A stretch of 64,000 nt of DNA from Verrucomicrobiota bacterium (GCA_018239845.1 JAFEGO010000094.1:1-64000); one strand, 5' to 3'. Shown: positions 52,753-62,607, numbered from the stretch's first letter. The notes: generated from the letters alone by a model not told the origin. Made by a program: numbers and translations.

Positions 52753-54407
52753 GCGCCCGCCCCATCAAAATCCTGCTCCTGGAGGACAATCCCGCCGACG
52801 CGGAGCTGATCCTGCGCCATATCCGCGATGCGGGCTTCGACGTCGAATGCCAGCGGATTGACAGCGAAGCTGCGTACAAGGAGCGGCTGAAACTCAACTT
52901 CGACCTCATCCTGTCGGACTTCCAGATGCCGCAGTTCGACGCCCTGCGCGCGCTGGCCCTGCTGCAACAAGCCGACCTGGATATCCCGTTTATCCTGATA
53001 TCGGGTACCATTGGCGAGGATACCGCGGTTCAGGCGATGAAGCTGGGAGCGGCGGATTATCTGCTCAAGGACCGCCTCGCGCGCCTGGGGACCGCGGTCG
53101 GACATGCGTTGGAGCAATCGGCCCTCCGGCAAAACCGCCGGCAAAACGAGCTGGCCCTGCAGGAGTCGGAGCGGCGCCACCGCCTGATGTTTGAAAACAA
53201 CCCGGCGCCGATGTGGGTGTACGAACCTGAGACCCTGCGATTCCTCGCAATTAACCAAGCCGCCGTGAACCACTATGGCTATTCCCGGGACGAATTCCTT
53301 GCGATGACCATCCGGGACATCCGGCCTGCGGAGGAATTGCCGGCGTTGGAAAGCCGGCTTTCCGGCGCCTTGGACGTACCATCCCACCGGACCTGGCGCC
53401 ACCGCAAGAAAGACGGCACGTTCATCCAAGTCGCGATCACATCGCATCAGATCCCCTTTGCGGGCCGGCTCGGCCAACTGGTGATGGCCACCGACATCAC
53501 GGCGCGGACTGAGGCGGAGGAACGGCTCCGCGCCAGCGAACTCCGGCTGCGCACGGTGACCGACAATGCCCGGGTCGGGCTGGTCATGGTCAATGAAGAG
53601 CGGCGCTATACCTTTGCCAATGCGACCTACGGAGAATTCCTCGGCCTCGGGCCGCGCGAGATCGTGGGCGAAGCAGTGGCGGAAGTCTTGCCGGCGCTGT
53701 ACGAAAGCCAGATCCGGCCCCGGCTGGACCAGGCGTTCAGCGGCGAACGGGTCGAGTATGAACTCCAGCGACCCGCCGGGGAAAAGGTCCGCCATTTTAC
53801 CGTGCGGTACGAGCCCGCCCAACACGACGGCAGCGGTCGGACCGCGTTGGTCATCGTGGTGATCACGGATATCACCGCGCGCAAACTCGCGGAAGAGTCC
53901 CTGCGGGCCAGTGAAGAGCGGTTTCGCGGCGCGTTGGACAGCCTGATCGAAGGCTGCCAGATCCTGGACCACGAGCTGCGCTTCCGCTACATCAACGAAG
54001 CGGCGGCGCGCCACGGTCATCACCAGCGGGAGGAACTCCTCGGGCGGCGTCTCATCGAGTGCTACCCCGGTTTCGAGCAGACCACAGCCTACGCCCAATT
54101 GCAGCGGTGCCTGCGGGAGCGCACGTCCGCGCGGGTGGAAGATGAGCTCGTCCTGGCCGACGGCACCAAGACTTATTTCGAACTCAGCATCCATCCGGTG
54201 CCGGAAGGCCTCTTCGTCCTTTCGCTCGATACCACGGAGCGCAGGCTGGCCGGGGAGAAAATCCGCGAACAACTCGGCGAACTGCTCCGGTGGCAGGAGG
54301 TCATGCTCGGGCGCGAGGACCGCGTCCAGGCCCTGAAGGCCGAGGTCAACGCCCTGCTCGCCGAACAGGGCAAGCCCGCGCGCTACGCAGCGCCCGCCAT
54401 CCCATGA
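52749..54407 (+). CDS. Receiver-triple PAS signalling protein without an output domain
   Basis: A 552-residue protein with an N-terminal receiver (phospho-acceptor Asp57 in [12 protein letters not shown]), followed by three PAS domains at about 130-250, 258-380 and 390-505. It ends in a coiled segment with [20 protein letters not shown]. No kinase, cyclase or DNA-binding domain is present, so it may be a relay or scaffold within the phosphorelay. The helical end resembles the join region before kinases in PAS hybrid proteins, so the gene may derive from a truncated hybrid kinase. It overlaps both neighbours. Confidence 0.85.
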   Translation: MSARPIKILLLEDNPADAELILRHIRDAGFDVECQRIDSEAAYKERLKLNFDLILSDFQMPQFDALRALALLQQADLDIPFILISGTIGEDTAVQAMKLGAADYLLKDRLARLGTAVGHALEQSALRQNRRQNELALQESERRHRLMFENNPAPMWVYEPETLRFLAINQAAVNHYGYSRDEFLAMTIRDIRPAEELPALESRLSGALDVPSHRTWRHRKKDGTFIQVAITSHQIPFAGRLGQLVMATDITARTEAEERLRASELRLRTVTDNARVGLVMVNEERRYTFANATYGEFLGLGPREIVGEAVAEVLPALYESQIRPRLDQAFSGERVEYELQRPAGEKVRHFTVRYEPAQHDGSGRTALVIVVITDITARKLAEESLRASEERFRGALDSLIEGCQILDHELRFRYINEAAARHGHHQREELLGRRLIECYPGFEQTTAYAQLQRCLRERTSARVEDELVLADGTKTYFELSIHPVPEGLFVLSLDTTERRLAGEKIREQLGELLRWQEVMLGREDRVQALKAEVNALLAEQGKPARYAAPAIP

Positions 54408-56539
54408 ACGCGCCCATCCCCCCGGACGAAACCAACCGGCTGGCCGCCCTGCGGCGGTACGATGTGCTCGATACGGCACCCGAGGAGGCCTTCGACGACC
54501 TCATGCAGCTCGCCGCGCACATCTGCGAGATGCCCATGGCGCTCATTTCGTTGGTCGATTCCGACCGTCAGTGGTTCAAGTCCCGGCTGGGCGTATCCGC
54601 CGGCGAAACACCGCGGAACATCGCTTTTTGCGCCCATACCATTTTGCACCGCGACGAGATCTTCGAGGTGCGGGATGCCCGCAACGATCCGCGCTTTGCG
54701 GACAGCCCGCTTGTGACCGGCGATCCCCGCATCTGCGCCTACGCCGGCGCGCCGCTGGTCACATCCGACGGGCATGCGCTGGGCGCCCTCTGCGTCATGG
54801 ACCACTCGCCGCGCCGCCTGAGCGAGGCGCAGGCCGCGGCCCTCCGCACCCTGGGCCGGCAGGTGGTGGCGCAGCTCGAGCTGCGCCGCCGGACCGGCGA
54901 ACTGCAGCGCAAGGTGGCCCAGCTCGAGGCCTCCGAGCGGGAGGCCGAGCGTTCGCGTCGGGCGCTCCTCGGCATCCTGGAAGATGAAAAGCTTACCGGC
55001 CAGAATTTGCGGGAAAGCGAGGAACGCTTCCGCCAGCTCGCCGACAGCATCGACGAGGTGTTCTGGCTGACCGATCCGGTCAAAAGCCTGATGCTCTACA
55101 TCAGCCCCGCCTACGAACGCATCTGGGGGCGCACCTGCGCGAGCCTGCATGAGTCGCCGATGAACTGGGCGCAGGCGATCCACCCCGAGGACCGGGAGCG
55201 AGTGCTTTCCGCGATGGCCCGCCAGCAGCACGGCGGCTATGACGAGACGTACCGGATCATCCGCCCCGATCTGGCGGAGCGCTGGATCCACGACCGCGCC
55301 TTCCCGGTGCGCAACGCCGCGGGCGAGGTCTTCCGCATCGCCGGCGTGGCCAAGGATATCACGGAAAAGAAGCAGCTCGAGGCGCAGTTTTTCCGCGCGC
55401 AGCGGCTGGAGTCCATCGGCACGCTGGCCAGCGGGATCGCCCACGACCTCAACAACATCCTCGCGCCGATCATGATGTCCGCACCGCTCATCCGCATGGG
55501 CGGCGCGGACGCCAGCACGGAGCGCATGCTGGCCACCATCGAGTCGAGCGCAGAGCGCGGGGCGCGTCTCGTGCAGCAGCTGCTCACCTTCGGCCGCGGC
55601 TTGGAGGGCAAGCGGCTGCCGATCCCGCTGCAGCCGCTCATCCGCGAGATGCGGACCATCGTGCAGCAGACCTTTCCCAAGAACATCACGATCGACCTCC
55701 GGCTGGCACCCCAGCTCGGCCTCGTCGTGGGCGACGCCACCCAGCTCCACCAGATCCTGCTGAACCTCTGCGTCAACGCCCGCGACGCGATGCCCGACGG
55801 CGGCCAGCTGACGATCGCGGCCGCCAATGTGGCCTTCGACGCAAACCAAGCCGGCATGATCCCCGGCGCCAAGCCGGGGGCGTACGTGCGATTGAGCGTG
55901 ATCGACACCGGCACAGGTATGACGCCCCAGATCATCGACAAGATCTTTGAGCCGTTTTTCACCACCAAGGCACCGGGCAAGGGCACCGGTCTCGGCCTCG
56001 CGACGACGATGGGGCTCGTCAAGAGCCACGGGGGATTCCTGACGCTGACCAGCGAAGTAGGCAAGGGCACCACCTTCCACGTACACCTGCCCGTCGCGCC
56101 GGAGGGCGCGGCCCAGGAAGCCCCGGCCGCCTCCGCCGCCGTGCCCTCCGGCCACGGCGAACTCATCCTGCTGGTGGAGGATGAGGCGAACATCCGCGAC
56201 GCCATGGGCGAAGCGCTCCTCAAGCACGGCTACAAGGTGCTGACCGCCGGCGACGGGATCGAGGCGCTGGCGGTTTACCCCGCGCACGCCAATGAGGTCC
56301 GCCTGGTGATTTCCGACCTGGATATGCCCAACATGAACGGCGCGAACCTGCTGCGGGTTTTAAAGAAAATGCAACCGGCCCTGCCCCTCATGGTTTCAAC
56401 AGGGCTCGCCGCCAAGGCGGACGGCTCCCGCGCCGACGAGCTGCGGGAACTCCGGCCCTTTGCCGTCCTCGCCAAGCCCTATTCGCTGGATCAACTGCTC
56501 CGGACGGTGCACGCCGCGCTCGCCGGTGAATCCGCCTGA
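54404..56539 (+). CDS. GAF-PAS hybrid histidine kinase with C-terminal receiver
   Basis: A 711-residue cytosolic hybrid kinase. An N-terminal GAF domain (about 20-160, FDDLMQLAAHICEMPMALIS) is followed by a coiled coil, a PAS domain (about 205-320), a HisKA region with His347 (LASGIAHDLNNILAPI), the ATPase domain (NLCVNARDAMPDGG, GKGTGLGLATTMGLVKSHGG) and a receiver (about 590-711) with LVISDLDMPNMNG. No membrane helix is seen, so the signal is intracellular. Its ATG 54404 overlaps the preceding stop. It is the last member of the overlapped four-gene set. Confidence 0.92.
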   Translation: MNAPIPPDETNRLAALRRYDVLDTAPEEAFDDLMQLAAHICEMPMALISLVDSDRQWFKSRLGVSAGETPRNIAFCAHTILHRDEIFEVRDARNDPRFADSPLVTGDPRICAYAGAPLVTSDGHALGALCVMDHSPRRLSEAQAAALRTLGRQVVAQLELRRRTGELQRKVAQLEASEREAERSRRALLGILEDEKLTGQNLRESEERFRQLADSIDEVFWLTDPVKSLMLYISPAYERIWGRTCASLHESPMNWAQAIHPEDRERVLSAMARQQHGGYDETYRIIRPDLAERWIHDRAFPVRNAAGEVFRIAGVAKDITEKKQLEAQFFRAQRLESIGTLASGIAHDLNNILAPIMMSAPLIRMGGADASTERMLATIESSAERGARLVQQLLTFGRGLEGKRLPIPLQPLIREMRTIVQQTFPKNITIDLRLAPQLGLVVGDATQLHQILLNLCVNARDAMPDGGQLTIAAANVAFDANQAGMIPGAKPGAYVRLSVIDTGTGMTPQIIDKIFEPFFTTKAPGKGTGLGLATTMGLVKSHGGFLTLTSEVGKGTTFHVHLPVAPEGAAQEAPAASAAVPSGHGELILLVEDEANIRDAMGEALLKHGYKVLTAGDGIEALAVYPAHANEVRLVISDLDMPNMNGANLLRVLKKMQPALPLMVSTGLAAKADGSRADELRELRPFAVLAKPYSLDQLLRTVHAALAGESA

Positions 56540-56598
56540 TCCGACCGGGCGACAGGCCGGGCTTGCTTGCGGCCCTGCCCGGCGGCTTCCTTCCCGCC

Positions 56599-57417
56599 AT
56601 GGGGTTCTGGGTCAAAAAATTCGTCGCATTCTGGTTCATGCCGCTGCCGTTCAGCCTGCTGTTTTTGATCAGCGGCTGGTTGCTCGTGCGCTCGAAGCGC
56701 CGGGGCCGCGCGGGCTGGGCCCTCCTCGGTATCGGCATCGCGCTGCTCCTCGTGTTGAGCAACAAGGCTTTCAGCGCCGCGATCCTCCGCCCGCTCGAGC
56801 TCACCTACCCGCCCATCCCGGAGTTCAGCGCCGCCACCCCGCCCCCCGCCGCGCTCAACGCCTGCCGGTACATCGTCGTCCTCGGCGGCGGCCACCGCGA
56901 TGCCCCGGGTGTCTCCGCCATCAACAAGCTTTCCCCCGCCGCCCGCGGCCGGCTCATGGAGGGTCTGCGGCTTCTGCGCGCCGAGCCCGGCGCGAAACTC
57001 ATTGTCAGCGGCGGCGCGGACCCCGGTGGCGCGCCCCATGCCGCCGTGCTCGCCGACGCAGCCATCTCCCTCGGAGCCGACCCGGCGCGCATCATCCGCT
57101 TTGACGCCACGCGTGATACCGAGGACGAGGCCCAGGCCCTCCGCCAGACCGTGGGCGGCGCGCCATTTGCCCTCGTCACGTCCGCCTGGCATATGCCGCG
57201 GGCCATGGCCCTTATGCGCCAGGCCGGGCTGCATCCCTTGGCCTGTCCCGCCGATTTCTCCGCCCTGCCCGCTCCGGGCTTCCGTTTTAGGGATTATACC
57301 TGGGATACCGACTCCTTGGAGCGGAGCACCAAGGCCGTTTATGAGCGCCTCGGCTACCTTTGGCTCCGGCTGCGGGGCAAAACACCGGCTCCCGAGAAAT
57401 TTGTTTCGCCATCGTAA
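56599..57417 (+). CDS. DUF218 (YdcF/ElyC-like) membrane protein
   Basis: A 272-residue protein with two N-terminal membrane helices (MPLPFSLLFLISGWLLV, ALLGIGIALLLVLSN) and a DUF218 domain: VVLGGGHRD, LRAEPGAKLIVSGGAD, TEDEAQALR and TSAWHMPRAMALMRQAG. The ElyC member of this family affects envelope and peptidoglycan lipid carrier metabolism; that role here is inferred. ATG 56599 is preferred over an upstream TTG. It lies 59 bases after the hybrid kinase and 29 bases before the DUF47 gene. Confidence 0.85.
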   Translation: MGFWVKKFVAFWFMPLPFSLLFLISGWLLVRSKRRGRAGWALLGIGIALLLVLSNKAFSAAILRPLELTYPPIPEFSAATPPPAALNACRYIVVLGGGHRDAPGVSAINKLSPAARGRLMEGLRLLRAEPGAKLIVSGGADPGGAPHAAVLADAAISLGADPARIIRFDATRDTEDEAQALRQTVGGAPFALVTSAWHMPRAMALMRQAGLHPLACPADFSALPAPGFRFRDYTWDTDSLERSTKAVYERLGYLWLRLRGKTPAPEKFVSPS

Positions 57418-57446
57418 CCCACTGCGTTACTTCCAAACCTTCCCAT

Positions 57447-58085
57447 ATGCAGTGGCTCAAAAAAATCCTGGGTAAAGAGGACAAGTTTTTCGACCTGCTC
57501 GAAGCGGGGGCCGAGGAGGCCAAGACCAGCGTGAACCTGCTCGCTGCCTACTTGGAGACGCTCAGCTCCGGCGGTCCGCCCGCCAATCTCGATGATTTTG
57601 TCCAGAGCCGCCGCAAGGAGAAGCGCATCCGTTATGAGATGCAGGAGGCCCTCAGCCGCACGTTTGTGACGCCGCTCGAGCGCGAGGACATCGAGGCGCT
57701 TTCCTTCGCCCTCTATCGCATCCCCAAGACCGTCGAGAAGATCGTCGAGCGCCTTTCCATCTATCCCGGCCGCGTGCCGCACTCCGCCTTTGCCCGCCAG
57801 GCCGACCTCATGAAGCAGGCCGCCGAGGCCGTCTCCTTCATGGTGCAGCAGCTCCGCGGCGGCACCAACATCGAAAAGATCCGCGCCGCCAACGACCGCC
57901 TCCAGTACGCCGAGGGCGAGGCCGACAAGGTCATGCTCACCCTCCTCAAGGATCTCTACAGCGGCCCCTACGATGCCCGCGAACTCATCATCCTCTCCGA
58001 TCTCTACGAAATGGTCGAGCAGGCCGTGGACCGCTGCCGCAACGCCGGCAACGTCGTCGTCCAGATCGTCCTCAAGCATTCGTAA
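57447..58085 (+). CDS. DUF47/PhoU-like phosphate uptake regulator
   Basis: A 212-residue all-helical protein of the DUF47 family, PhoU-like metal-binding partners of Pit phosphate transporters. Helical signature segments are FFDLLEAGAEEAKTSVNLLA, EREDIEALSFALYRIPKTVE and DLYEMVEQAVDRCRNAGN. It is 21 bases upstream of a Pit gene, the usual arrangement, and probably controls that transporter's activity. Confidence 0.93.
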   Translation: MQWLKKILGKEDKFFDLLEAGAEEAKTSVNLLAAYLETLSSGGPPANLDDFVQSRRKEKRIRYEMQEALSRTFVTPLEREDIEALSFALYRIPKTVEKIVERLSIYPGRVPHSAFARQADLMKQAAEAVSFMVQQLRGGTNIEKIRAANDRLQYAEGEADKVMLTLLKDLYSGPYDARELIILSDLYEMVEQAVDRCRNAGNVVVQIVLKHS

Positions 58086-58106
58086 CGCGCCGCCCGTCCC
58101 CGCGCC

Positions 58107-59174
58107 ATGACGCTGTTCCTGCTCGTTCTGCTGGCCGCGCTGGTCTTCGAGTACATCAACGGTTTTCACGACACCGCCAACGCCATCGCGACGGTCGTCT
58201 CGACGAAGGTGCTGTCCACGCGCCAGGCCATTTTCATGGCGGCGTTCTTCAACCTGATCGGCGCCCTCGCCGGCACCGCCGTGGCCCAGACCATCAGCAG
58301 CGGCCTGGTCGCCGCCGGTGCGGTCACGATGGCAACCGTGTTCGCCGCCCTGCTCGGGGCGATTATCTGGAATCTCTTCACCTGGTGGCTGGGCCTGCCG
58401 TCCAGTTCCAGCCACGCCCTCATCGGCGGCCTTTGCGGCGCCGCCCTCGGCACCGCGCGGGGCAACTGGTCCGTCCTCATCTGGTCGGACCACAATGCGA
58501 AGGGCGCCGCCATCGGCCTGTGGCCCAAGGTCGTGCTGCCGATGTTCACCTCGCCGCTCCTCGGCTTCATCGGCGGTGCGCTGCTGATGTGGCTCCTGAT
58601 GATCGTCCTCCGCAAGACCACGCCCCGCCTCGTCGGCCTTATCTTCGGCAAGGCCCAGCTTTTCAGCGCCGCGTTCATGGCCTACGGCCACGGCAAGAAC
58701 GACGCCCAGAAGACCATGGGCATCATCACGCTCGCCCTCTACACCGGCACCGCCGCCGGCGTCTTCAACGATCTGCCGTCATGGCTGTCGTTCCTCCACG
58801 TCTCCGAGTTCAAGGACATCCCCTACTGGGTCGTCGTCACCTGCGCGCTCACCATGGCGGCCGGCACCGCCGCCGGCGGCTACCGCATCATCCGCACCAT
58901 GGGCCACAAGATGGTGAAGCTCCAGCCCGTGCACGGCTTCGCCGCCGAGACGACCGCCGCCATTATCATCGACGGCGCGTCCATGATCGGCGTCCCGGTC
59001 TCCACCACCCACGTCATCTCGGCCTCCATCATGGGCGTCGGCGCCACCAAGCGCCTGAGCGCCGTGAAGTGGGGCGTCGTCCAGCGCATCGTCTGGGCCT
59101 GGGTCCTCACCATGCCCATCACCGGTCTCCTCGGCTACGCCATCGTCCGTCTGGCCCACGCCCTCGGGCACTGA
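58107..59174 (+). CDS. pit: Pit-family low-affinity inorganic phosphate transporter
   Basis: A 355-residue secondary transporter that brings metal phosphate in with protons. The family's inverted repeat motifs are clear: FEYINGFHDTANAIATVVST near residue 10 and FMAYGHGKNDAQKTMGIITL near residue 190, with about ten membrane helices. The segment LPSSSSHALIGGLCGAALG is also typical. It forms an operon with the DUF47 gene. Confidence 0.95.
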   Translation: MTLFLLVLLAALVFEYINGFHDTANAIATVVSTKVLSTRQAIFMAAFFNLIGALAGTAVAQTISSGLVAAGAVTMATVFAALLGAIIWNLFTWWLGLPSSSSHALIGGLCGAALGTARGNWSVLIWSDHNAKGAAIGLWPKVVLPMFTSPLLGFIGGALLMWLLMIVLRKTTPRLVGLIFGKAQLFSAAFMAYGHGKNDAQKTMGIITLALYTGTAAGVFNDLPSWLSFLHVSEFKDIPYWVVVTCALTMAAGTAAGGYRIIRTMGHKMVKLQPVHGFAAETTAAIIIDGASMIGVPVSTTHVISASIMGVGATKRLSAVKWGVVQRIVWAWVLTMPITGLLGYAIVRLAHALGH

Positions 59175-59306
59175 GGCCAAAACATCTTCCGTAAAACGAA
59201 CAAAATCGGACAAAACCCCACCGATTTTGATTTAACTCATTTTCAGGCAATTACTTCCGGAAAACGCCGCGCGCCTCGCCAGCGATTCCAGCCAGCTAAG
59301 GTCCCC
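59175..59306. other. AT-rich convergent gap with hairpin and shared motif
   Basis: The gap between the pit stop and the stop of the fusion gene holds AAATCGGACAAAAC (59203-59216), identical to the motif at 6466-6479. It is part of a hairpin AAAATCGG/CCGATTTT (about 59202-59230). It may act as a weak terminator. No gene is supported. Confidence 0.5.
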
Positions 59307-60653
59307 TCACCGCACCGCCAGCACGCGCAGCCGCGCCATCGGGGGCAGTTCGCCCAGGCGATGCAACAGCTCCTCGCTGCTGATCAGCCCGATGCCGTGC
59401 TCTCCGGCGAATTTCCGCGCTTCCGCGGTGAAACCGCCCGGCGATACCACCCAGCCTTGCGCGACACCTTCCGACACCATCGTGCCGAGCAGCTCGCGCA
59501 CAAATTTCCCGGTCGCCAGGCCCACGCGGCCCGAGAGGCACTGCACCAAGATCTCCGTGCCCTCGGCGTTGCCCCGGGTCAGCGCGAGCTCCGCGCCGCT
59601 CGCCCCGGGCCGCAGTTTCACCCGGTAGCCCTCCATCTCAAACACCGCCGCGCACACGTCGCGCAACCGCTCCGGCGTCCAGCCCGCGATGTCCGCCGGC
59701 GTCGCTGTCTGCCCCTGCCCTTCGCCGGTCGTCACGGGCTCCTCGGTTTCCCGGGCGATGCGCTGCCGGCGCAGCATCAGCCAGATCGCGACCGAGAGCA
59801 CCACCGCGCCCGCCAGCAGCATCAGTCGTAAAAAATCCTCCTCCGGCTCGGGCTCGGGCGCAGCGGCTGTCCCCTCGCCCGCCTTCGCGGCCGGGTTGCT
59901 GGCCGCCGCGGCTTTTTGTTCGAGTTGCCTTTTTATCTCGTCCACCGCCGCGCGCACCTGCGCCGACCCGTCGAGCTTCGCGAGTTCGACCACCGCGAGC
60001 CGCTCCCCGCTGGCCGACAGCACCAGCAGCGCCGGATAAGTCGTCACGCCGTAACGTTCGCGCAGCCGCGCGTTTTGCTCGCGCAGCTCCTTCGGCTGCG
60101 GCGTGTGCGTGGGAAAATCCAGCTGCAGCAGCACGTAGTCGCCCAGCACCGCCGTCACGAAATCCTCCCGCAACGCCACCGCCTCGCGGAAACGCTTTGA
60201 TGGCGGCGACCAGTCGCTGCCGGTGAACAGCGCCAAAATCCGCGCATGCCGCGCCGTCGCCTCCTCCACCGCCTCCGGGTAGCTCGTGCCCCAGTAATCC
60301 GTCGGCGGCGCCGGGGTCGCGGGCTTCGGCGCCTTGGGCTTCACCGCCGTCGGCGGGGCGGGCCGCGGTTTCGGCGCGGGCCAAGCCACGCCGGGCGCGA
60401 AGTCCACCTGCTCCACCTTGCCATCGACCAGCGTGATCCGCCCCTGCGGGTAGGTGAAGATTTCCTTCGCGTCCGCCTGCGACTGGCCGCTCGGCCAGCC
60501 GTAGGCCGCGATCACTTCCTCGCGCGTCGCCCCGGGCCCGACCACGGGCTTGATGTCCGCCGCGCCGAGGGCCGCGGTCAGCAGCAACACTCCGCCGAGG
60601 CCGCGAAGCAGGCGGCGGGGCGTCTTCCGCGCGAACTGGTAGGGTGAAAGCAC
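59307..60653 (-). CDS. Membrane fusion: BamE/SmpA-like + thioredoxin-like + Mrr-like domains, catalytic residues lost
   Basis: A 448-residue protein. A signal peptide (residues 9-32, RKTPRRLLRGLGGVLLLTAA) is followed by a short SmpA/BamE-like unit (about 37-85), a Pro/Lys/Ala linker (90-118) and a thioredoxin-like domain (about 119-235). Its active site reads GSDWSPPS, so both cysteines of CxxC are serines. An Ala/Glu linker and one membrane helix (RLMLLAGAVVLSVAIWLML) lead to a cytosolic domain resembling Mrr-type PD-(D/E)xK nucleases, with EILVQCLSGR where the family has Q-x-K. The catalytic Lys therefore appears lost. GTG 60653 is preferred as start; TTG 60695 is possible. The gene is divergent from recQ. 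Confidence 0.7.
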   Translation of the reverse strand: MLSPYQFARKTPRRLLRGLGGVLLLTAALGAADIKPVVGPGATREEVIAAYGWPSGQSQADAKEIFTYPQGRITLVDGKVEQVDFAPGVAWPAPKPRPAPPTAVKPKAPKPATPAPPTDYWGTSYPEAVEEATARHARILALFTGSDWSPPSKRFREAVALREDFVTAVLGDYVLLQLDFPTHTPQPKELREQNARLRERYGVTTYPALLVLSASGERLAVVELAKLDGSAQVRAAVDEIKRQLEQKAAAASNPAAKAGEGTAAAPEPEPEEDFLRLMLLAGAVVLSVAIWLMLRRQRIARETEEPVTTGEGQGQTATPADIAGWTPERLRDVCAAVFEMEGYRVKLRPGASGAELALTRGNAEGTEILVQCLSGRVGLATGKFVRELLGTMVSEGVAQGWVVSPGGFTAEARKFAGEHGIGLISSEELLHRLGELPPMARLRVLAVR

Positions 60654-60780
60654 AGACCCGATGCTCGACTCCAACTCCTTCCTTGGCAACGCCAAGCTGG
60701 CCGCTCCGGGGCGATTTCCCCGCGCCCCGGCCGTTTTTTCATGGGCAAACCGCCCGCGCGCCCTCCATCGTCAGGCGCCC

Positions 60781-62607
60781 GTGGCCACTCTCCCGCAACT
60801 TCTCAAATCCACCTTCGGCTACTCCACGTTTCGCCCGCTCCAGCGCGAGATCTGCGAGGCTTCGCTCGCGGGCCGCGATGTCTTCGCCTTGCTCCCCACC
60901 GGCGGCGGCAAGTCCCTTTGCTTTCAACTCCCCGCCCTCGCCCGCCCCGGCCTCACCGTCGTCGTCTCGCCGCTCATCGCCTTGATGAAGGATCAGGTCG
61001 ACGCCCTGCAGGCCAGCGGTGTCGCCGCCACGTTTCTCAATTCCACCCTCGGCGAAAAGGAGGCGCGCTCGCGTCTCGCCGGCCTCCACCGCGGTGAGTT
61101 CAAGCTCCTCTACGCCGCCCCCGAGCGCCTCATGCTCGACGGCTGGGTCGAAAACCTGAAGGCGTGGAACGTCACCGCCATCGCCATCGACGAGGCGCAC
61201 TGCGTCTCCGAGTGGGGCCACGATTTCCGCCCCGAGTACCGCCAGCTCTCCAAGCTCCGCGCCGCCCTCCCCGGCGTGCCGGTCATGGCCCTCACCGCGA
61301 CCGCCACCGAGCGCGTGCGCACCGATATCATCACCCACCTGCGCCTCAAGGAGCCGGAGATTTTCGTCGCGAGTTTCAACCGCCCCAACCTCACCTACCG
61401 CGTCATCCCCAAGGACCAGCCGCAGAAGCAGATCATCGACTTCATCCGCAAGCGGGAGCACGAGAGCGGCATCATCTACTGCGCGAGCCGCGCCGCCGCC
61501 GAGCGTGTCGCCGACTTTCTCGCCGGCCGCGGCTTCTCCGCCCGCGCCTACCACGCCGGCCTCACCCCCACCGAGCGCGCCAACAACCAGGAGAATTTCC
61601 TCCGCGACGACACGCGCATCATCTGCGCCACGATCGCCTTCGGCATGGGCATCAACAAGCCCAACGTCCGCTGGGTCATCCACCACGATCTCCCCAAAAA
61701 CATCGAGGGCTACTACCAGGAGACCGGCCGCGCCGGTCGCGACGGCCTGCCGGGTGACTGTCTCCTGCTTTTCAGCACGGGCGACATCGCGAAGCAGACC
61801 CATTTCCTCGACGAGATCACCAACGCGCAGGAGCAGCAGATCGCCCGCGCCCAGCTCCGCCAGATCGTCCACTACGCCGAGAGCGCCGGCTGCCGCCGCG
61901 CCGAGCTGCTCGAGTACTTCGCCGAAAAATTCCCCCTCGATAACTGCGGTGCCTGCGACAACTGCCTCGAGCCGCGCGAGACGTACGACGGCACGCTCGT
62001 CGCGCAAAAATTTCTCTCCTGCATCTACCGCATCATGCAGAACAGCCGCTTCAGCGTCGGCATGAACCACATCATCGAGGTCCTCACCGGCGCCGAGACC
62101 GAAAAGATCCAGCGCTGGGGCCACGACCGTCTCACCACCTACGGCATCGGCCGCGAACTCTCCCGTCCCGCGTGGGCCGCGGTCGGTCGCGAATTGATGC
62201 GCCTCGGCTTCGTCGCGGTCGCCGCGAGCGAATTCGCCACGCTCGAGCTCACCGAGGCCGGCCGCGAATTTCTCCGCACCCGCGCCTCCGTCACGCTCAC
62301 CAAGCCCCTTGATCTGCCCAAGGCCAAACGCGTCGTCCGCCGCGAGGGCGACATCGCATGCGACGAGATCCTCTTCGAGCGCCTGCGCACCCTCCGCAAG
62401 CAGCTCGCCGACGAGCGCCACGTCCCCGCCTACATCGTCTTTGGCGACAACACCCTCCGCGCCATGGCCCGTTATTATCCCGAGACCCTCAACGCCATGG
62501 AGGGCATCCCGGGTCTAGGCGAAAAGAAGCGCGCCGAGTTCGGCGAGATCTTCGCCACCGCCATCGCCGACTACCTCCGGACCAACTCACGCCAGTCGTT
62601 TGATTAA
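60781..62607 (+). CDS. recQ: ATP-dependent DNA helicase RecQ
   Basis: A 608-residue 3'-5' DNA helicase for recombination and repair. Walker A is TGGGKS (residues 40-45), the DEAH box is AIDEAHCVSEWGHDFRPEY, and motif VI is QETGRAGRDG. The RQC zinc-binding cysteines are in GCRRAELLEYFAE and NCGACDNC. The C-terminal HRDC domain includes PAYIVFGDNTLRAMA and GIPGLGEKKRAEFG. GTG 60781 (ATLPQLLKSTFGYSTFRPLQ) is the family start; an ATG at 60661 adds 40 Ala/Arg/Pro-rich residues that look noncoding. The stop codon lies in the left arm of a perfect inverted repeat. Confidence 0.95.
   Translation: MATLPQLLKSTFGYSTFRPLQREICEASLAGRDVFALLPTGGGKSLCFQLPALARPGLTVVVSPLIALMKDQVDALQASGVAATFLNSTLGEKEARSRLAGLHRGEFKLLYAAPERLMLDGWVENLKAWNVTAIAIDEAHCVSEWGHDFRPEYRQLSKLRAALPGVPVMALTATATERVRTDIITHLRLKEPEIFVASFNRPNLTYRVIPKDQPQKQIIDFIRKREHESGIIYCASRAAAERVADFLAGRGFSARAYHAGLTPTERANNQENFLRDDTRIICATIAFGMGINKPNVRWVIHHDLPKNIEGYYQETGRAGRDGLPGDCLLLFSTGDIAKQTHFLDEITNAQEQQIARAQLRQIVHYAESAGCRRAELLEYFAEKFPLDNCGACDNCLEPRETYDGTLVAQKFLSCIYRIMQNSRFSVGMNHIIEVLTGAETEKIQRWGHDRLTTYGIGRELSRPAWAAVGRELMRLGFVAVAASEFATLELTEAGREFLRTRASVTLTKPLDLPKAKRVVRREGDIACDEILFERLRTLRKQLADERHVPAYIVFGDNTLRAMARYYPETLNAMEGIPGLGEKKRAEFGEIFATAIADYLRTNSRQSFD

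Noticed and set aside
60661..60780. 40-residue N-terminal extension of RecQ
   Set aside because: It is Ala/Arg/Pro-rich with no match to the helicase; the family begins at the GTG 60781 segment.
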